Positions 22,043 to 29,060 of a DNA stretch of 39,241 nucleotides are shown in pieces (position 1 is the first letter of the stretch; the number at the start of each line of letters is the position of its first letter). The stretch covers positions 193,887 to 233,127 of the forward strand of contig NZ_LMUL01000010.1 of assembly GCF_009765965.1 (NCBI RefSeq), in the 5' to 3' direction. Both the position numbers and the translations under genes were made by a program. The notes below the pieces were generated by a model, which made no database searches, was not told the DNA's origin, and saw nothing but the letters and a program-made list of their open reading frames with translations. This DNA comes from Caulobacter sp. S45. GTDB taxonomy: Bacteria; Pseudomonadota; Alphaproteobacteria; Caulobacterales; Caulobacteraceae.

Positions 22043-22477
22043 ATGAGCCCCGACCCCCGCGCCGCCCTGCTCCGCGCGCTCGAGCGATCCGACCGCCCCT
22101 CGGTGGTGGTGCGCCGCGACGACCTGCGCCGCCTGCTGGCGAGCGGGCAGGGCGCGCCCACCCCCGAAACCCCGCCGCCCGAAGCCCCCGCCCGCATCGC
22201 CGCCGCCGCCCACCGCGAGGACCTGGCCCGCCTGCGCGCGCTGAAACAGGTGCTGACCGAGCGCCTGGGCCTGCTGCTCGACGGCCAGCCGCCGCCGGGT
22301 CCGTGCCTGGGCGAGCGCGAAAGCATCAGCGACCTGCTGGAGAAGCTCTCCCGCATCACCGGCCGCCTGATCCCGCTCGAACGCCACGTCCACGCGCTCG
22401 ACACCGCCCCGCCCCCCGACGAAGACGCCCCATCCCCCATCGCCATCTTCGCCCTGCCCGAGAACGGGCGGGAGTAG
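22043..22477 (+). CDS. Terminase small-subunit-like phage protein
   Basis: Protein of 144 aa with CGGAGG before ATG 22043. The N-terminal helix-turn region (DPRAALLRALERSDRPSVVV, RRDDLRRLLASGQ) is followed by a Pro-rich linker and a helical part: HREDLARLRALKQVLTERLG, then ISDLLEKLSRITGRLIPLER. The DLLEKLSRIT..L..LER pattern and its position directly before terL fit a small terminase subunit, which recognises phage DNA. No firm family match by eye, so this is mainly a positional call. Confidence 0.55.
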   Translation: MSPDPRAALLRALERSDRPSVVVRRDDLRRLLASGQGAPTPETPPPEAPARIAAAAHREDLARLRALKQVLTERLGLLLDGQPPPGPCLGERESISDLLEKLSRITGRLIPLERHVHALDTAPPPDEDAPSPIAIFALPENGRE

Positions 22478-22479
22478 CC

Positions 22480-22628
22480 TCCTTCTCCCCTTGCGGGAGA
22501 AGGAAGGGGCCCAGCGTAGCTGGGAAGGTTGAGGGGTCGCGCTGCGTTATGCGGCAAGCGTCCGTCGACCCCTCACCCTCCCATTGCTCGCGCAACGGGC
22601 CCCGCCCTCTCCCACAAGGGGAGAGGGT
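22480..22628. repeat. Family-2 composite repeat R3, complete
   Basis: Left CCTTCTCCCCTTGCGGGAGA with GGGAAGGTTGAGGGGTCG. Right CGACCCCTCACCCTCCCA with CCTCTCCCACAAGGGGAGAG. The two halves are inverted relatives around a 24-bp centre. It ends 17 bp before the terL ATG, so the element may supply terL's upstream sequence. Confidence 0.82.
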
Positions 22629-22645
22629 CTCAAAGAGCCCCGCCC

Positions 22646-24091
22646 ATGACCGCCATCCGGCCCCAGCCCGGCCCGCAGATGGCCTTCCTGTCCTCGCCCG
22701 CCGACATCGCCATCTACGGCGGCGCGGCCGGGGGCGGTAAGACCTGGGCGTTGCTGATGGAGCCCCTGCGCCACGTCGCCAACCCCCACTTCGGCGCGGT
22801 CTTCTTCCGCCGCACCACCGTGCAGGTCCGCAACGAGGGCGGGCTGTGGGACGAGAGCGGCAAGCTCTATCCCCTGGCCGGCGCCCAGCCCCGCGTCCAG
22901 GCGCTGGAGTGGCGCTTCCCCTCCGGCGCCTCGGTCAGCTTCGCCCACCTGGAGCACGACAAGACCGTCTACAACTGGCAGGGCTCCCAGATCCCGCTGA
23001 TCTGCTTCGACGAGCTGACCCACTTCAGCGAGCGCCAGTTCTGGTACATGGTCAGCCGCAACCGCAGCCTGTGCGGCGTGCGCCCCTATATCCGCGCCAC
23101 CTGCAACCCCGACGCCGACAGCTGGGCGGCGAACCTGATCGCCTGGTGGCTCGATCCCGAGACCGGCCTGCCGATCGAGGCGCGGGCAGGGGTGCTGCGC
23201 TGGTTCGTGCGCCTCGGCGACGCCCTGATCTGGGCCGACAGCCCGGCCGAACTCGCCGCCCACGTCGACCCCGCGTCCGGCGCGCCGATCCCGCCCAAGT
23301 CGCTGACCTTCATCCCGGCCCGGCTGACCGACAACGCCGCCCTGATGGCCGCCGACCCCGGCTATCTCGCCAACCTGATGGCCCAGCCGACCGTGGAGCG
23401 CGAGCGCCTGCTCGGCGGCAACTGGCGCATCCGCCCCGCCGCCGGCCTCTACTTCCAGCGCGGCTGGTGCCGCATCGTCGACGCCGCCCCGGCCAGCCTG
23501 CGCATCGTGCGCGGCTGGGACCTCGCCGCCACGCCCAAGACCGAGCGCAACGACCCCGACTGGACCGCCGGGACCAAGATCGGCCGTTGCCGTCAGACCG
23601 GCCGCTACACCGTGCTCCACCACGTGCGCGCCCGCGACACCCCCGCCCGGATCGAGGCCCTGATCCGCAACATCGCCACCCACGACGGCCCCGAGGTCGA
23701 GATCAGCCTGCCCCAGGACCCCGGCCAGGCCGGCAAGGCCCAGGCCCAGGCCCTGGTCGCGGCGCTGGCCGGCTACGACGCCCGCGCCACGCCCGAGACC
23801 GGCGACAAGCTAGTCCGCTTCGGCCCCTTTTCCGCCCAGGCCCAGGCCGGCAATGTCGACGTGCTGCGCGGGGCCTGGAACGACGACTGGTTCAACGCGC
23901 TCGAATCCTTCCCCGACGCCCCCCACGACGACGACCCCGACGCCACCTCCCGCGCCTTCAACGCCTTCCTCGGCGGCGCGAACAGCCAGGGCCTGCTCGA
24001 CCTGATGCGGAGGGACGACGGGGCGAGGGGGGCGGCGGTCCCGCTTGCCCCCGCGCCGACCGCGCCGGGGTCGGTGGAGTATGGTCGCTGA
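22646..24091 (+). CDS. terL: Phage terminase large subunit
   Basis: Packaging ATPase-nuclease of 481 aa, full length for the family. Walker A GGAAGGGKT (25-33), the adenine/coupling region AVFFRRTTVQVRNEGGLWDE (51-70), Walker B LICFDE (118-123) with the coupling THFSERQFWYMVSRNRS, and the C-terminal RNase H-like nuclease starting VRGWDLAATPKTERNDPDWT, whose Asp is a metal ligand. DPGQAGKAQAQALVAAL and the late DDPDATSRAFNAF follow, as expected. The CNPD motif (IRATCNPDADSW) is present. It appears intact although capsid genes are gone. ATG 22646 is chosen; the longer frame starts inside repeat R3. Confidence 0.93.
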   Translation: MTAIRPQPGPQMAFLSSPADIAIYGGAAGGGKTWALLMEPLRHVANPHFGAVFFRRTTVQVRNEGGLWDESGKLYPLAGAQPRVQALEWRFPSGASVSFAHLEHDKTVYNWQGSQIPLICFDELTHFSERQFWYMVSRNRSLCGVRPYIRATCNPDADSWAANLIAWWLDPETGLPIEARAGVLRWFVRLGDALIWADSPAELAAHVDPASGAPIPPKSLTFIPARLTDNAALMAADPGYLANLMAQPTVERERLLGGNWRIRPAAGLYFQRGWCRIVDAAPASLRIVRGWDLAATPKTERNDPDWTAGTKIGRCRQTGRYTVLHHVRARDTPARIEALIRNIATHDGPEVEISLPQDPGQAGKAQAQALVAALAGYDARATPETGDKLVRFGPFSAQAQAGNVDVLRGAWNDDWFNALESFPDAPHDDDPDATSRAFNAFLGGANSQGLLDLMRRDDGARGAAVPLAPAPTAPGSVEYGR

Positions 24092-24098
24092 GCCGCGC

Positions 24099-24139
24099 TG
24101 CGTGCTTCGAGACGCCCTGCGGGCTCCTCAGCATGACGA
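24099..24139 (-). repeat. Family-1 hairpin repeat, left of cargo
   Basis: Minus-strand unit CGTCATGCTGAGGAGCCCG-CA-GGGCGTCTCGAAG. Its short stem (GCCC/GGGC) is shared only with the copy at 24864-24905. It follows terL by 8 bp. Confidence 0.88.
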
Positions 24140-24189
24140 GCGGGTGGGGCGCGGGCGTATCTTTGGGCGCGCAGTTCGGCTCGGTCGCT

Positions 24190-24411
24190 TCACGATGCCC
24201 CAATGGTGCGGGTCAACCCGGCCCAGAGGAAAGCAAGTAGCCAGATAGCGGCAGGTATTGCGAGGACTGATCCGATGGTCACGAATGCTATGCCTTTGAA
24301 CAGAGCCTTCTTAGACCTGATCGCTCTGATTCCTGAGGCTATGAATATGCTGCCCCCGATCAGCGGAGCGGATATATAAATCAATAAAACCGAGCCCAAC
24401 GCGAGAAACAT
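24190..24411 (-). CDS. Small two-pass membrane protein
   Basis: Protein of 73 aa with two hydrophobic helices (MFLALGSVLLIYISAPLIGG, then IAFVTIGSVLAIPAAIWLLA) separated by a basic loop (GIRAIRSKKALFKG). It is AT-richer than the phage genes around it. It follows the lipoprotein gene by 6 bp on the same strand, so one operon. No family recognised. Membrane partner of the lipoprotein is an inference from the operon. Confidence 0.65.
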   Translation of the reverse strand: MFLALGSVLLIYISAPLIGGSIFIASGIRAIRSKKALFKGIAFVTIGSVLAIPAAIWLLAFLWAGLTRTIGAS

Positions 24412-24417
24412 CCAGCC

Positions 24418-24750
24418 TTATCCGAAGCCTCCCAAGCAATGTGAGGCGCTTGATGGAACACGAGAGATCGTATTCGCCAATCGCGCGCCGTGTAGCATCA
24501 CCCGCTGCGTGCAGCTCAATATAATTTGAGCGTATACGTGCCGGCTACACTCGACGTCGGCGTCTCGAAGCGTGCAAATGAATCCCGCCTGTTCGAGGTG
24601 GAACATTGCGCCATTAGCGGAATCGCCCGGCTTTACGAGCCGAGCCACTTCTCCCGCGAGTTGCTTGTCGCTGGCCGAAGCGCAGCCACAAAGGCCCAAG
24701 GCCAACAGGGACGCCAGCAGGGCGCTTTTCCCTGAACGGATTTCGATCAA
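24418..24750 (-). CDS. Small lipoprotein, unknown
   Basis: Protein of 110 aa. Signal and lipobox ALLASLLALGLCGC (Cys23), then a short mature part ASDKQLAGEVARLVKPGD, GAMFHLEQAGFICTLRDADV, ECSRHVYAQIILSC with four further Cys. It has no known domain by eye. Codon use is less GC-rich than terL, suggesting different origin. First gene of a two-gene minus-strand unit lodged between terL and the portal, bracketed by inverted hairpin repeats. A phage moron is one reading. Confidence 0.7.
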   Translation of the reverse strand: MIEIRSGKSALLASLLALGLCGCASASDKQLAGEVARLVKPGDSANGAMFHLEQAGFICTLRDADVECSRHVYAQIILSCTQRVMLHGARLANTISRVPSSASHCLGGFG

Positions 24751-24863
24751 TGCGAGACCCCTGGCCTGAAGATGATGGCGCGCAGAGATTGAATGTGCGC
24801 TCCCCGCACGTCATGGGCAAGAGTTGCCCCCACTCTAACGAGCCCTCCCTATTCCCCCAGGTT

Positions 24864-24905
24864 TCGTCATGCTGAGGAGCCCGAAGGGCGTCTCGAAGCA
24901 CGCAC
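24864..24905 (+). repeat. Family-1 hairpin repeat, right of cargo
   Basis: CGTCATGCTGAGGAGCCCG-AA-GGGCGTCTCGAAG, differing from the 24099 copy by about one base in the stem loop but in opposite orientation. Together they bracket the two-gene cargo. Confidence 0.88.
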
Positions 24906-24921
24906 CCCGCCGCCCCGCGCG

Positions 24922-24955
24922 TTGACACGCATTATGGCCAAGCTACAATCCTGGG
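24922..24955 (+). promoter_or_regulatory. Strong promoter, leaderless transcript
   Basis: TTGACA (24922-24927), 16-bp spacer, TACAAT (24944-24949). The ATG of the lipoprotein gene starts 7 bp after the -10, so the transcript should begin at or next to the A of ATG. There is no Shine-Dalgarno sequence. Leaderless messages are common in Caulobacter. Confidence 0.75.
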
Positions 24956-25366
24956 ATGTCGTTCAGATGGTTGTTCGCCACGGTCCCGTTGCTGCTGGTC
25001 GGATGCTCGGCGGGGGCCGACACCCAGTCGGCTGAGCGCGCGGCCGTCCAGTTCCATCAGCTACTGAACGCGGGCGACGCCTCCACCATCTACGACACCA
25101 GCGCCGACGCCTTCAAGCGCGCCGAACCCAAGGCCCACTTCGCCGTCTTCCTGGCCGCCGTCCACCGCAAGCTCGGCGACGCGAGCGACAGCAAGCCGCA
25201 GAACACCAACGTCAACTACACCACCAACGGCCAGTTCATCACCCTAGTCTACAACACCAAGTTCTCCTCCGGGACCGGCGCCGAGACCTTCGTCTACAGC
25301 ATGGACGGCGGCGCTCCGAAACTCGTCGGCTACCACATCAATTCCGAAGCGCTGATCCTGAACTGA
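24956..25366 (+). CDS. Lipoprotein with DUF4019/DUF3887-like fold
   Basis: Lipoprotein of 136 aa: MSFRWLFATVPLLLVGC, Cys17 of lipobox LVGC. The mature domain begins SAERAAVQFHQLLNAGDAST, IYDTSADAFKRAEP, FAVFLAAVHRKLGD, then strands (NVNYTTNGQFITLVYNTKFS, AETFVYSMDGGAPKLVGYHI). This helix-then-sheet pattern resembles the NTF2-like DUF4019/DUF3887 groups; which one is uncertain. It has its own strong promoter placed for leaderless translation. It lies between terL and portal, where morons often sit; it could act in the lysogen's envelope (inference). Confidence 0.8.
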   Translation: MSFRWLFATVPLLLVGCSAGADTQSAERAAVQFHQLLNAGDASTIYDTSADAFKRAEPKAHFAVFLAAVHRKLGDASDSKPQNTNVNYTTNGQFITLVYNTKFSSGTGAETFVYSMDGGAPKLVGYHINSEALILN

Positions 25367-25376
25367 TCTACGCGCT

Positions 25377-25529
25377 CCTTCTCCCCTTGCGGGAGAAGGA
25401 AGGGGCCCGCGCGCCATCGGCGCGTGGGAAGGTTGAGGGGTCTCGCCGCGGCCAGCCCCTAAGCGCCCGCCGACCCCTCACCCTCCCAGCCTGCCGCTGG
25501 GACTCTCCCTCTCCCGCTAGGGCAGAGGG
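25377..25529. repeat. Family-2 composite repeat R4
   Basis: Left CCTTCTCCCCTTGCGGGAGA with GGGAAGGTTGAGGGGTC. Right CGACCCCTCACCCTCCCA with CCCTCTCCCGCTAGGGCAGA; the right terminal hairpin has decayed slightly. It ends 30 bp before the portal ATG. Confidence 0.82.
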
Positions 25530-25559
25530 CCCACACACCGCCCACCGGAGAGCCCACCC

Positions 25560-26384
25560 ATGCCCCCACCCGGCGGCCTACGCACCTCCATGCGCTTCAG
25601 CCTGGACAACGGGCGGATGCGCTCGACCTTCACGCCCGCCAGCGCCATGTTCTCGCCCGGCCTGCCGATCCCGCCGTTCGATCCCCAGCCCGTGCGCGCG
25701 CTGGACTTCGAGGTCGGGATCAACACCGTCTACACGCCCCGCGCCGGCACGGCCTTCAGCTTCCCCGAGCTGCGCGCCTTCGCCAATGTCGAGCCGGTGC
25801 GCCTGGCCATCGAGACGGTGAAGGACCAGCTCGAGCGGCTGGACTGGGCGATCAAGCCCCGCGACTCGGGCGTGATCGGCCCGCAGGACGCCCAGCGCAT
25901 CGCCCAGCTCACCGCCCTGTTCCGCAACCCGGACGGCGCCACCCCCTTCGCCACCTGGTTCCGCACCCTGCTGGAAGACCTGTTGGTGCTCGACGCGCCC
26001 GCCATCGAGAAGCGCTACGACCGCATGGGCCGGCTGGTCGGCCTGGACGTGATCCCCGGCGACACGCTGAAGCTGCTGGTCGACGAGACCGGCCGCCGTC
26101 CCCGCCCGCCGCTGCCGGCCTTCCAGCAGGTGATCAAGGGCGTGGTCTGGGCCGAGCTCACCGCCGACGAGCTGGTCTACGCGCCGCGCAACCCGCGCCC
26201 CAACCACCTCTACGGCCTGTCCCCGGTCGAGCAGATCGTGGTCACGCTCAACACCGTGCTGCGCCGCCAGACCGCCCAGCTCGGCTACTTCACCGAGGGC
26301 AATGTCCCCGCCGGCATCCTCAACGTGCCGGCCAGCTGGGGCCCCGACGCCATCCGGACGATGCAGGACGCCTGGCCGCGCTGA
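25560..26384 (+). pseudogene. Phage portal protein, N-terminal part only
   Basis: Open for 274 aa and recognisable as the first half of a portal (dodecameric channel for DNA packaging): LRAFANVEPVRLAIETVKDQ, LERLDWAIKP, FRTLLEDLLVLDAPAIEKRY, LVGLDVIPGDTLKLLVDETG, DELVYAPRNPRPNHLYGLSP, VEQIVVTLNTVLRRQ, YFTEGNVPAGILNVP. Portals are usually about 450-550 aa; this one stops at IRTMQDAWPR*. The DNA then continues in another frame with unrelated coiled-coil coding sequence, so a deletion ended it. GGAGAG precedes ATG 25560. Not functional as a portal. Confidence 0.85.
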
Positions 26385-26635
26385 ACGAGCACGCCCAGGC
26401 GCTGATCGCCAGCTTCCGCGACGAGATCGCCGAGATGCGCGCACGCGTGGAGCAGCTGGAAAAAGAGAACGAGCATTGCCGGGGCGAGAACCGCCAGGCG
26501 CTCCAGCGGATCGACAGTCTGGAGTCGCTGCTGCGCCGCGAAGGCGTCCCGATCCCCGACCGCGCGCCGCCCGGCGGCTCGATGCTGGTCGAGGCGGATG
26601 GCGCGACCAGGGCCGCGCCGGCGTCCGCATCCTGA
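26372..26635 (+). pseudogene. C-terminal fragment of a coiled-coil phage protein
   Basis: Frame open from the portal junction: LAALNEHAQALIASF, RDEIAEMRARVEQLEKENEH, CRGENRQALQRIDSLESLLR and a short tail to a stop at 26635. It has strong heptad character. No own start or ribosome site is seen at the upstream end, though ATG 26435 exists. It is best read as the 3' part of a gene from near the lysis module, joined to the portal by deletion of the structural genes. 26636-26787 is very GC-rich and holds nothing recognised. Confidence 0.65.
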
Positions 26636-26787
26636 TCGGCGAGGGGAGGGTTGGCCCGACGCGGCGCCCGGGGGGGCAGGCGCGGCGCGTCGAGCCGCCC
26701 CATTGTCGGCGTCGAGCGGGTTAGGCGCGGCGTCGGCATCGGGGTTGTCGAGATAACCGGCGCGCGCGCCCGGGGTTCCACGTCCAG

Positions 26788-26808
26788 CCCCCGGCCGGGG
26801 CGTTTTTT
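26788..26808 (+). terminator. Intrinsic terminator before lysis genes
   Basis: GCCCC, short loop, GGGGC, then TTTTTT. It ends leftward phage transcription just before the endolysin gene, whose ribosome site follows at once. Confidence 0.65.
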
Positions 26809-26819
26809 CTGGAGGCTTC

Positions 26820-27308
26820 ATGACACCTGCGGGTCTCGCCCAACTCGCGCGCGACGAGGGTTGTCGTCTGCGCGCCTATCCGGACGACGGCGGCGTCTGG
26901 ACCATCGGCTACGGCTGCACTGGCGCCACCATCGGGCCCGGCCTGGTCTGGAGCCAGGCCGAGGCGGACGCCGAACTGGCGGCGCGCGTCGCCCAGACCG
27001 AGGCCGGCCTGGCGCGCGCCTGGGCGCCGCTGGACGGGCTGGGTCCGGTGCGCCGCGACGTGCTGGTCAACATCGCCTTCAACATCGGGGTGGAGGGGGT
27101 GATGCGTTGGCCGCTGACCCTGGCGGCGGCGGGGGCCGGGCGCTTCGCCCAGGCGGCCGACGACATCGCCGGCAACGGGGTGTGGAGCCGCCAGGTCGGC
27201 GCGCGGGCTGAGCGCTGCGCCCAGGCCATGCGCACGGGCGCCTGGGGCGTCGCCGAAACGTCCGATGCGTATGGCGCCGCGGCCAGCCGCGCGGCGACGG
27301 AGGGCTGA
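26820..27308 (+). CDS. Phage endolysin, GH24 lysozyme
   Basis: Muramidase of 162 aa. The catalytic E-D-T arrangement of T4-type lysozymes is in LARDEGCRLRAYPDDGGVWT (Glu14, Asp22 or 23, Thr28), followed by IGYGCTGATIGPG. The substrate lobe RRDVLVNIAFNIGVEGVMRW and VGARAERCAQAM (the usual RR..E..L....) follow. No signal-anchor is present, so release would need a holin, which I do not see with certainty. TGGAGG precedes ATG 26820. First of three tightly packed lysis genes. Confidence 0.9.
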   Translation: MTPAGLAQLARDEGCRLRAYPDDGGVWTIGYGCTGATIGPGLVWSQAEADAELAARVAQTEAGLARAWAPLDGLGPVRRDVLVNIAFNIGVEGVMRWPLTLAAAGAGRFAQAADDIAGNGVWSRQVGARAERCAQAMRTGAWGVAETSDAYGAAASRAATEG

Positions 27309-27312
27309 TCGG

Positions 27313-27624
27313 ATGGCCAAGTTCCTGGAAAGCGTGATCTTTTCCCTGGTCTTCCTGGGGCTGGCGGCGGCGGGGCTGTGGTTCGGCGGCCCTGCGATGC
27401 TGGCGGCGGGGCGCGACACCCTGGTCGCGGCGGCGGCCCAGAAGCAGCAGGCGGTTGTGGCCACGCGGGACGCCGCCTCGGCCGGCCGGCGCCAAGCCGA
27501 CTGCCTGCGCGAGGCGTCGGGCGGGGTGCGCGCGGGGCGCCAGATCGACGCCATCCTCGCCACCCCCTCGCGCGGGCTGGTGGGGGCGGCGGAGCTGCGG
27601 AACGTCGTGGGCGTGGACCCATGA
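27313..27624 (+). CDS. Inner-membrane spanin-like protein (Rz analogue)
   Basis: Protein of 103 aa with an N-terminal membrane helix (FLESVIFSLVFLGLAAAGLW) and a long periplasmic helix (LVAAAAQKQQAVVATRDAAS, AGRRQADCLREASGG). Placed 4 bp after the endolysin and overlapping a Pro-rich lipoprotein gene. That topology and order are those of an i-spanin. One Cys could form a disulphide dimer as in Rz. Sequence similarity to lambda Rz is not visible, so the call rests on architecture. Confidence 0.65.
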   Translation: MAKFLESVIFSLVFLGLAAAGLWFGGPAMLAAGRDTLVAAAAQKQQAVVATRDAASAGRRQADCLREASGGVRAGRQIDAILATPSRGLVGAAELRNVVGVDP

Positions 27625-27947
27625 GCCGCCGCGTCCTCGCGCCCGCCCTGGCGCTGATGCTCGGTTTCGCCGGGGCGGGGTGCGTCTCGCTCCCGCGTCT
27701 GCGCCTGCCCAGGCCCGCGCCGGTTGCGGCCGCCGCGCCGGTCGGGCCGTTGTGTCCCGGCGCGCTGATGGCCGAGCTGGCCGCGTCCCCGGCGATCCCG
27801 CCCGACGCCGGCTTCCCGTCGCCCTCCACCGACGCCGAGCGGCGGGCGGTGTCGAGCTATCTGGAATGGCTGCACGCCTACGCGGTCTGGGGCCGGGCCG
27901 GCTGGTCGCGCGCGGCGGACGCCAGGGCGTTCTGTACGGGGCGGTAG
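27621..27947 (+). CDS. Outer-membrane spanin-like lipoprotein (Rz1 analogue)
   Basis: Lipoprotein of 108 aa, starting in the ATGA overlap with the previous gene. Lipobox GAGC (LMLGFAGAGC, Cys21), then a Pro-rich stretch LPRLRLPRPAPVAAAAPVGP, as in Rz1. A longer C-terminal part (SSYLEWLHAYAVWGRAGWSR) than lambda Rz1 follows. Together with its neighbour it would link inner and outer membranes and fuse them at lysis. Architecture-based call. Confidence 0.65.
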   Translation: MSRRVLAPALALMLGFAGAGCVSLPRLRLPRPAPVAAAAPVGPLCPGALMAELAASPAIPPDAGFPSPSTDAERRAVSSYLEWLHAYAVWGRAGWSRAADARAFCTGR

Positions 27948-27964
27948 GACGGGGGCTGTGTGTG

Positions 27965-27986
27965 GTGCGTGTTTCGAAGCACGCAG
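27965..27986. repeat. Collapsed family-1 hairpin repeat
   Basis: GTGCGTGTTTCGAAGCACGC: the outer arm GCGTGCTTCGA joined directly to TCGAAGCACGC, with the whole inner stem gone. It looks like a deletion derivative of the hairpin. Confidence 0.55.
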
Positions 27987-28011
27987 GTCGCAGCGTTCCA
28001 AACCCTGTTCT

Positions 28012-28041
28012 CAAAAAAGAAATGCCCCGCCGAAGCGGGGC
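28012..28041 (-). terminator. Intrinsic terminator, minus strand
   Basis: GCCCCGC-CGAA-GCGGGGC (28024-28041), followed on the minus strand by ATTTCTTTTTT. It would end the minus-strand gene at 28404. The 262-bp gap around it holds a further GGGGC/GCCCC repeat near 28050-28075 and no gene. Confidence 0.75.
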
Positions 28042-28209
28042 AGTCAGAGGGGAAAACGCCCCAGGGGAAGGGGCGAGCGTCATCTGATCTCCGCGCGGGG
28101 CCGCATTAGGGCCTGCGCATGCCGATACATTGCCGAATTGAGGCGGGGCGCGCCGTCGCCGCCGCAAACCGTCCGCCGACAGGGCGTCCCGCCGCGAACG
28201 GCGTGGGAC

Positions 28210-28404
28210 TCAGCCCTCGCGCACCTCGAAGCGGGCGCGCTCGAGGTCGTCGCGGCTCAGCATCTGCAGGGTGACGAATTCCGGCTTGGTGAAGCGGATG
28301 ATCTCGGCGTCCGACAGGGCCGTCCAACCCAGCACCACCGCCGCCGGCAAACTCGCCAGGGCCGCGCCGGTTTGGGGATCGAACGCACAGACGTTTCTAC
28401 GCAT
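28210..28404 (-). CDS. Small unknown protein
   Basis: Protein of 64 aa with GGGAGG well placed before ATG 28404. MRRNVCAFDPQTGAALASLP, AAVVLGWTALSDAEIIRFTK, PEFVTLQMLSRDDLERARFE. No signal peptide or known motif. The minus-strand terminator at 28012 supports it being a real transcription unit. It lies between the lysis genes and the last phage-like gene. Confidence 0.6.
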   Translation of the reverse strand: MRRNVCAFDPQTGAALASLPAAVVLGWTALSDAEIIRFTKPEFVTLQMLSRDDLERARFEVREG

Positions 28405-28620
28405 GGCTCAAAACCTCCCTATGCGCCGGTTCCTTGGTGTTCCGGTGGCGGGCGCGCCCGAGCGGAATCTGGACCAGCTTGGGTCGAGGCTAACACAACC
28501 CGGCCGCCGCCCGAAACCTTGGGGCCTGCGTCCAAACATCTCCGTCAAAATCTCCGTCCGGCGCGCCGCCCGCCGCCGAAGCCCACCCTCCTTTCAGGCG
28601 GCCCAGACCAAGGATTCCCC

Positions 28621-28890
28621 ATGTCCAAACTGTCCCAGGCGTTCGACGCCGTGGTGGCCTTCTTCGAGGGCAACAAGGCCGTCAGCGCCGTCGTCGCGCC
28701 GATCAGCGCCGACCTGTCCGCAGCCCTCCAAGCCGCCGAAGCGGCGCTGCCCGCCGTCGCCACCGCCGGCGCCAACGCCGCCCTCGCCCTGCTCGGCACG
28801 GAGGGCGCGGCCTTCGCCCCGCTGGTCGACGACTACATCGACGCCCTGATCGCCGACCTCACCACGCGCAAGAGCGCAGCTGCGGGTTGA
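28621..28890 (+). CDS. Ala-rich phage-region protein, unknown
   Basis: Protein of 89 aa: SKLSQAFDAVVAFFEGNKAV, SAVVAPISADLSAALQAAEA, then an Ala-rich amphipathic helix ending DDYIDALIADLTTRK. AAGGA precedes ATG 28621. Hydrophobicity is too interrupted for a clear membrane helix, so a holin is not supported. It is followed by a strong terminator and marks the right end of phage-like DNA. The 215 bp before it show nothing else. Confidence 0.65.
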   Translation: MSKLSQAFDAVVAFFEGNKAVSAVVAPISADLSAALQAAEAALPAVATAGANAALALLGTEGAAFAPLVDDYIDALIADLTTRKSAAAG

Positions 28891-28913
28891 GCGGGACGTA
28901 TTGCTTGCGGCTT

Positions 28914-28948
28914 TCGCCCCGCTCGGCTTCGGCTGGGCGGGGCTTTCC
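28914..28948 (+). terminator. Intrinsic terminator
   Basis: GCCCCGC (28916-28922) pairs with GCGGGGC (28937-28943), with an inner CGGC-TTCG-GCTG stem and a CTTTCC tail. It ends the 28621 gene. Confidence 0.75.
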
Positions 28949-29060
28949 TCAGGTGCGGCCCGGCTACAGCCACAGATAATTTCAACGACGAAATCATGCC
29001 TGTGGTTGCGCCCATTATAGGGTCGCCAAAGCCGAGCTTTAGTGTTTTTGGGGGGAGTTT

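Larger units (their letters stand above)
13995..28890. mobile_element. Decayed prophage
   Basis: The span holds a phage repressor with its operators, a replication module (DnaB, initiator), a packaging module (terminase, truncated portal) and a lysis module (endolysin, spanin-like pair), in typical phage order. No integrase, capsid, protease, connector or tail genes are present, and the portal is broken, so it cannot make particles. The edges are approximate: the left edge is set at the first operator-controlled pair of genes and the right at the last phage-like gene. No att repeats were recognised. A lipoprotein gene at 15050 and the gene cargo at 24.2-25.4 kb may be later insertions or phage morons. 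Confidence 0.75.

Noticed and set aside
17177-25529. CRISPR array
   Set aside because: The repeats are long, far apart, inverted and hairpin-forming, with whole genes between them rather than short spacers.
13995-28890. Gene transfer agent cluster
   Set aside because: No capsid, prohead protease, head-tail or tail genes are present, and a replication module and repressor are; this fits a deleted prophage better.
28621-28890. Holin
   Set aside because: The Ala-rich protein has no clear membrane helices and lies apart from the endolysin.
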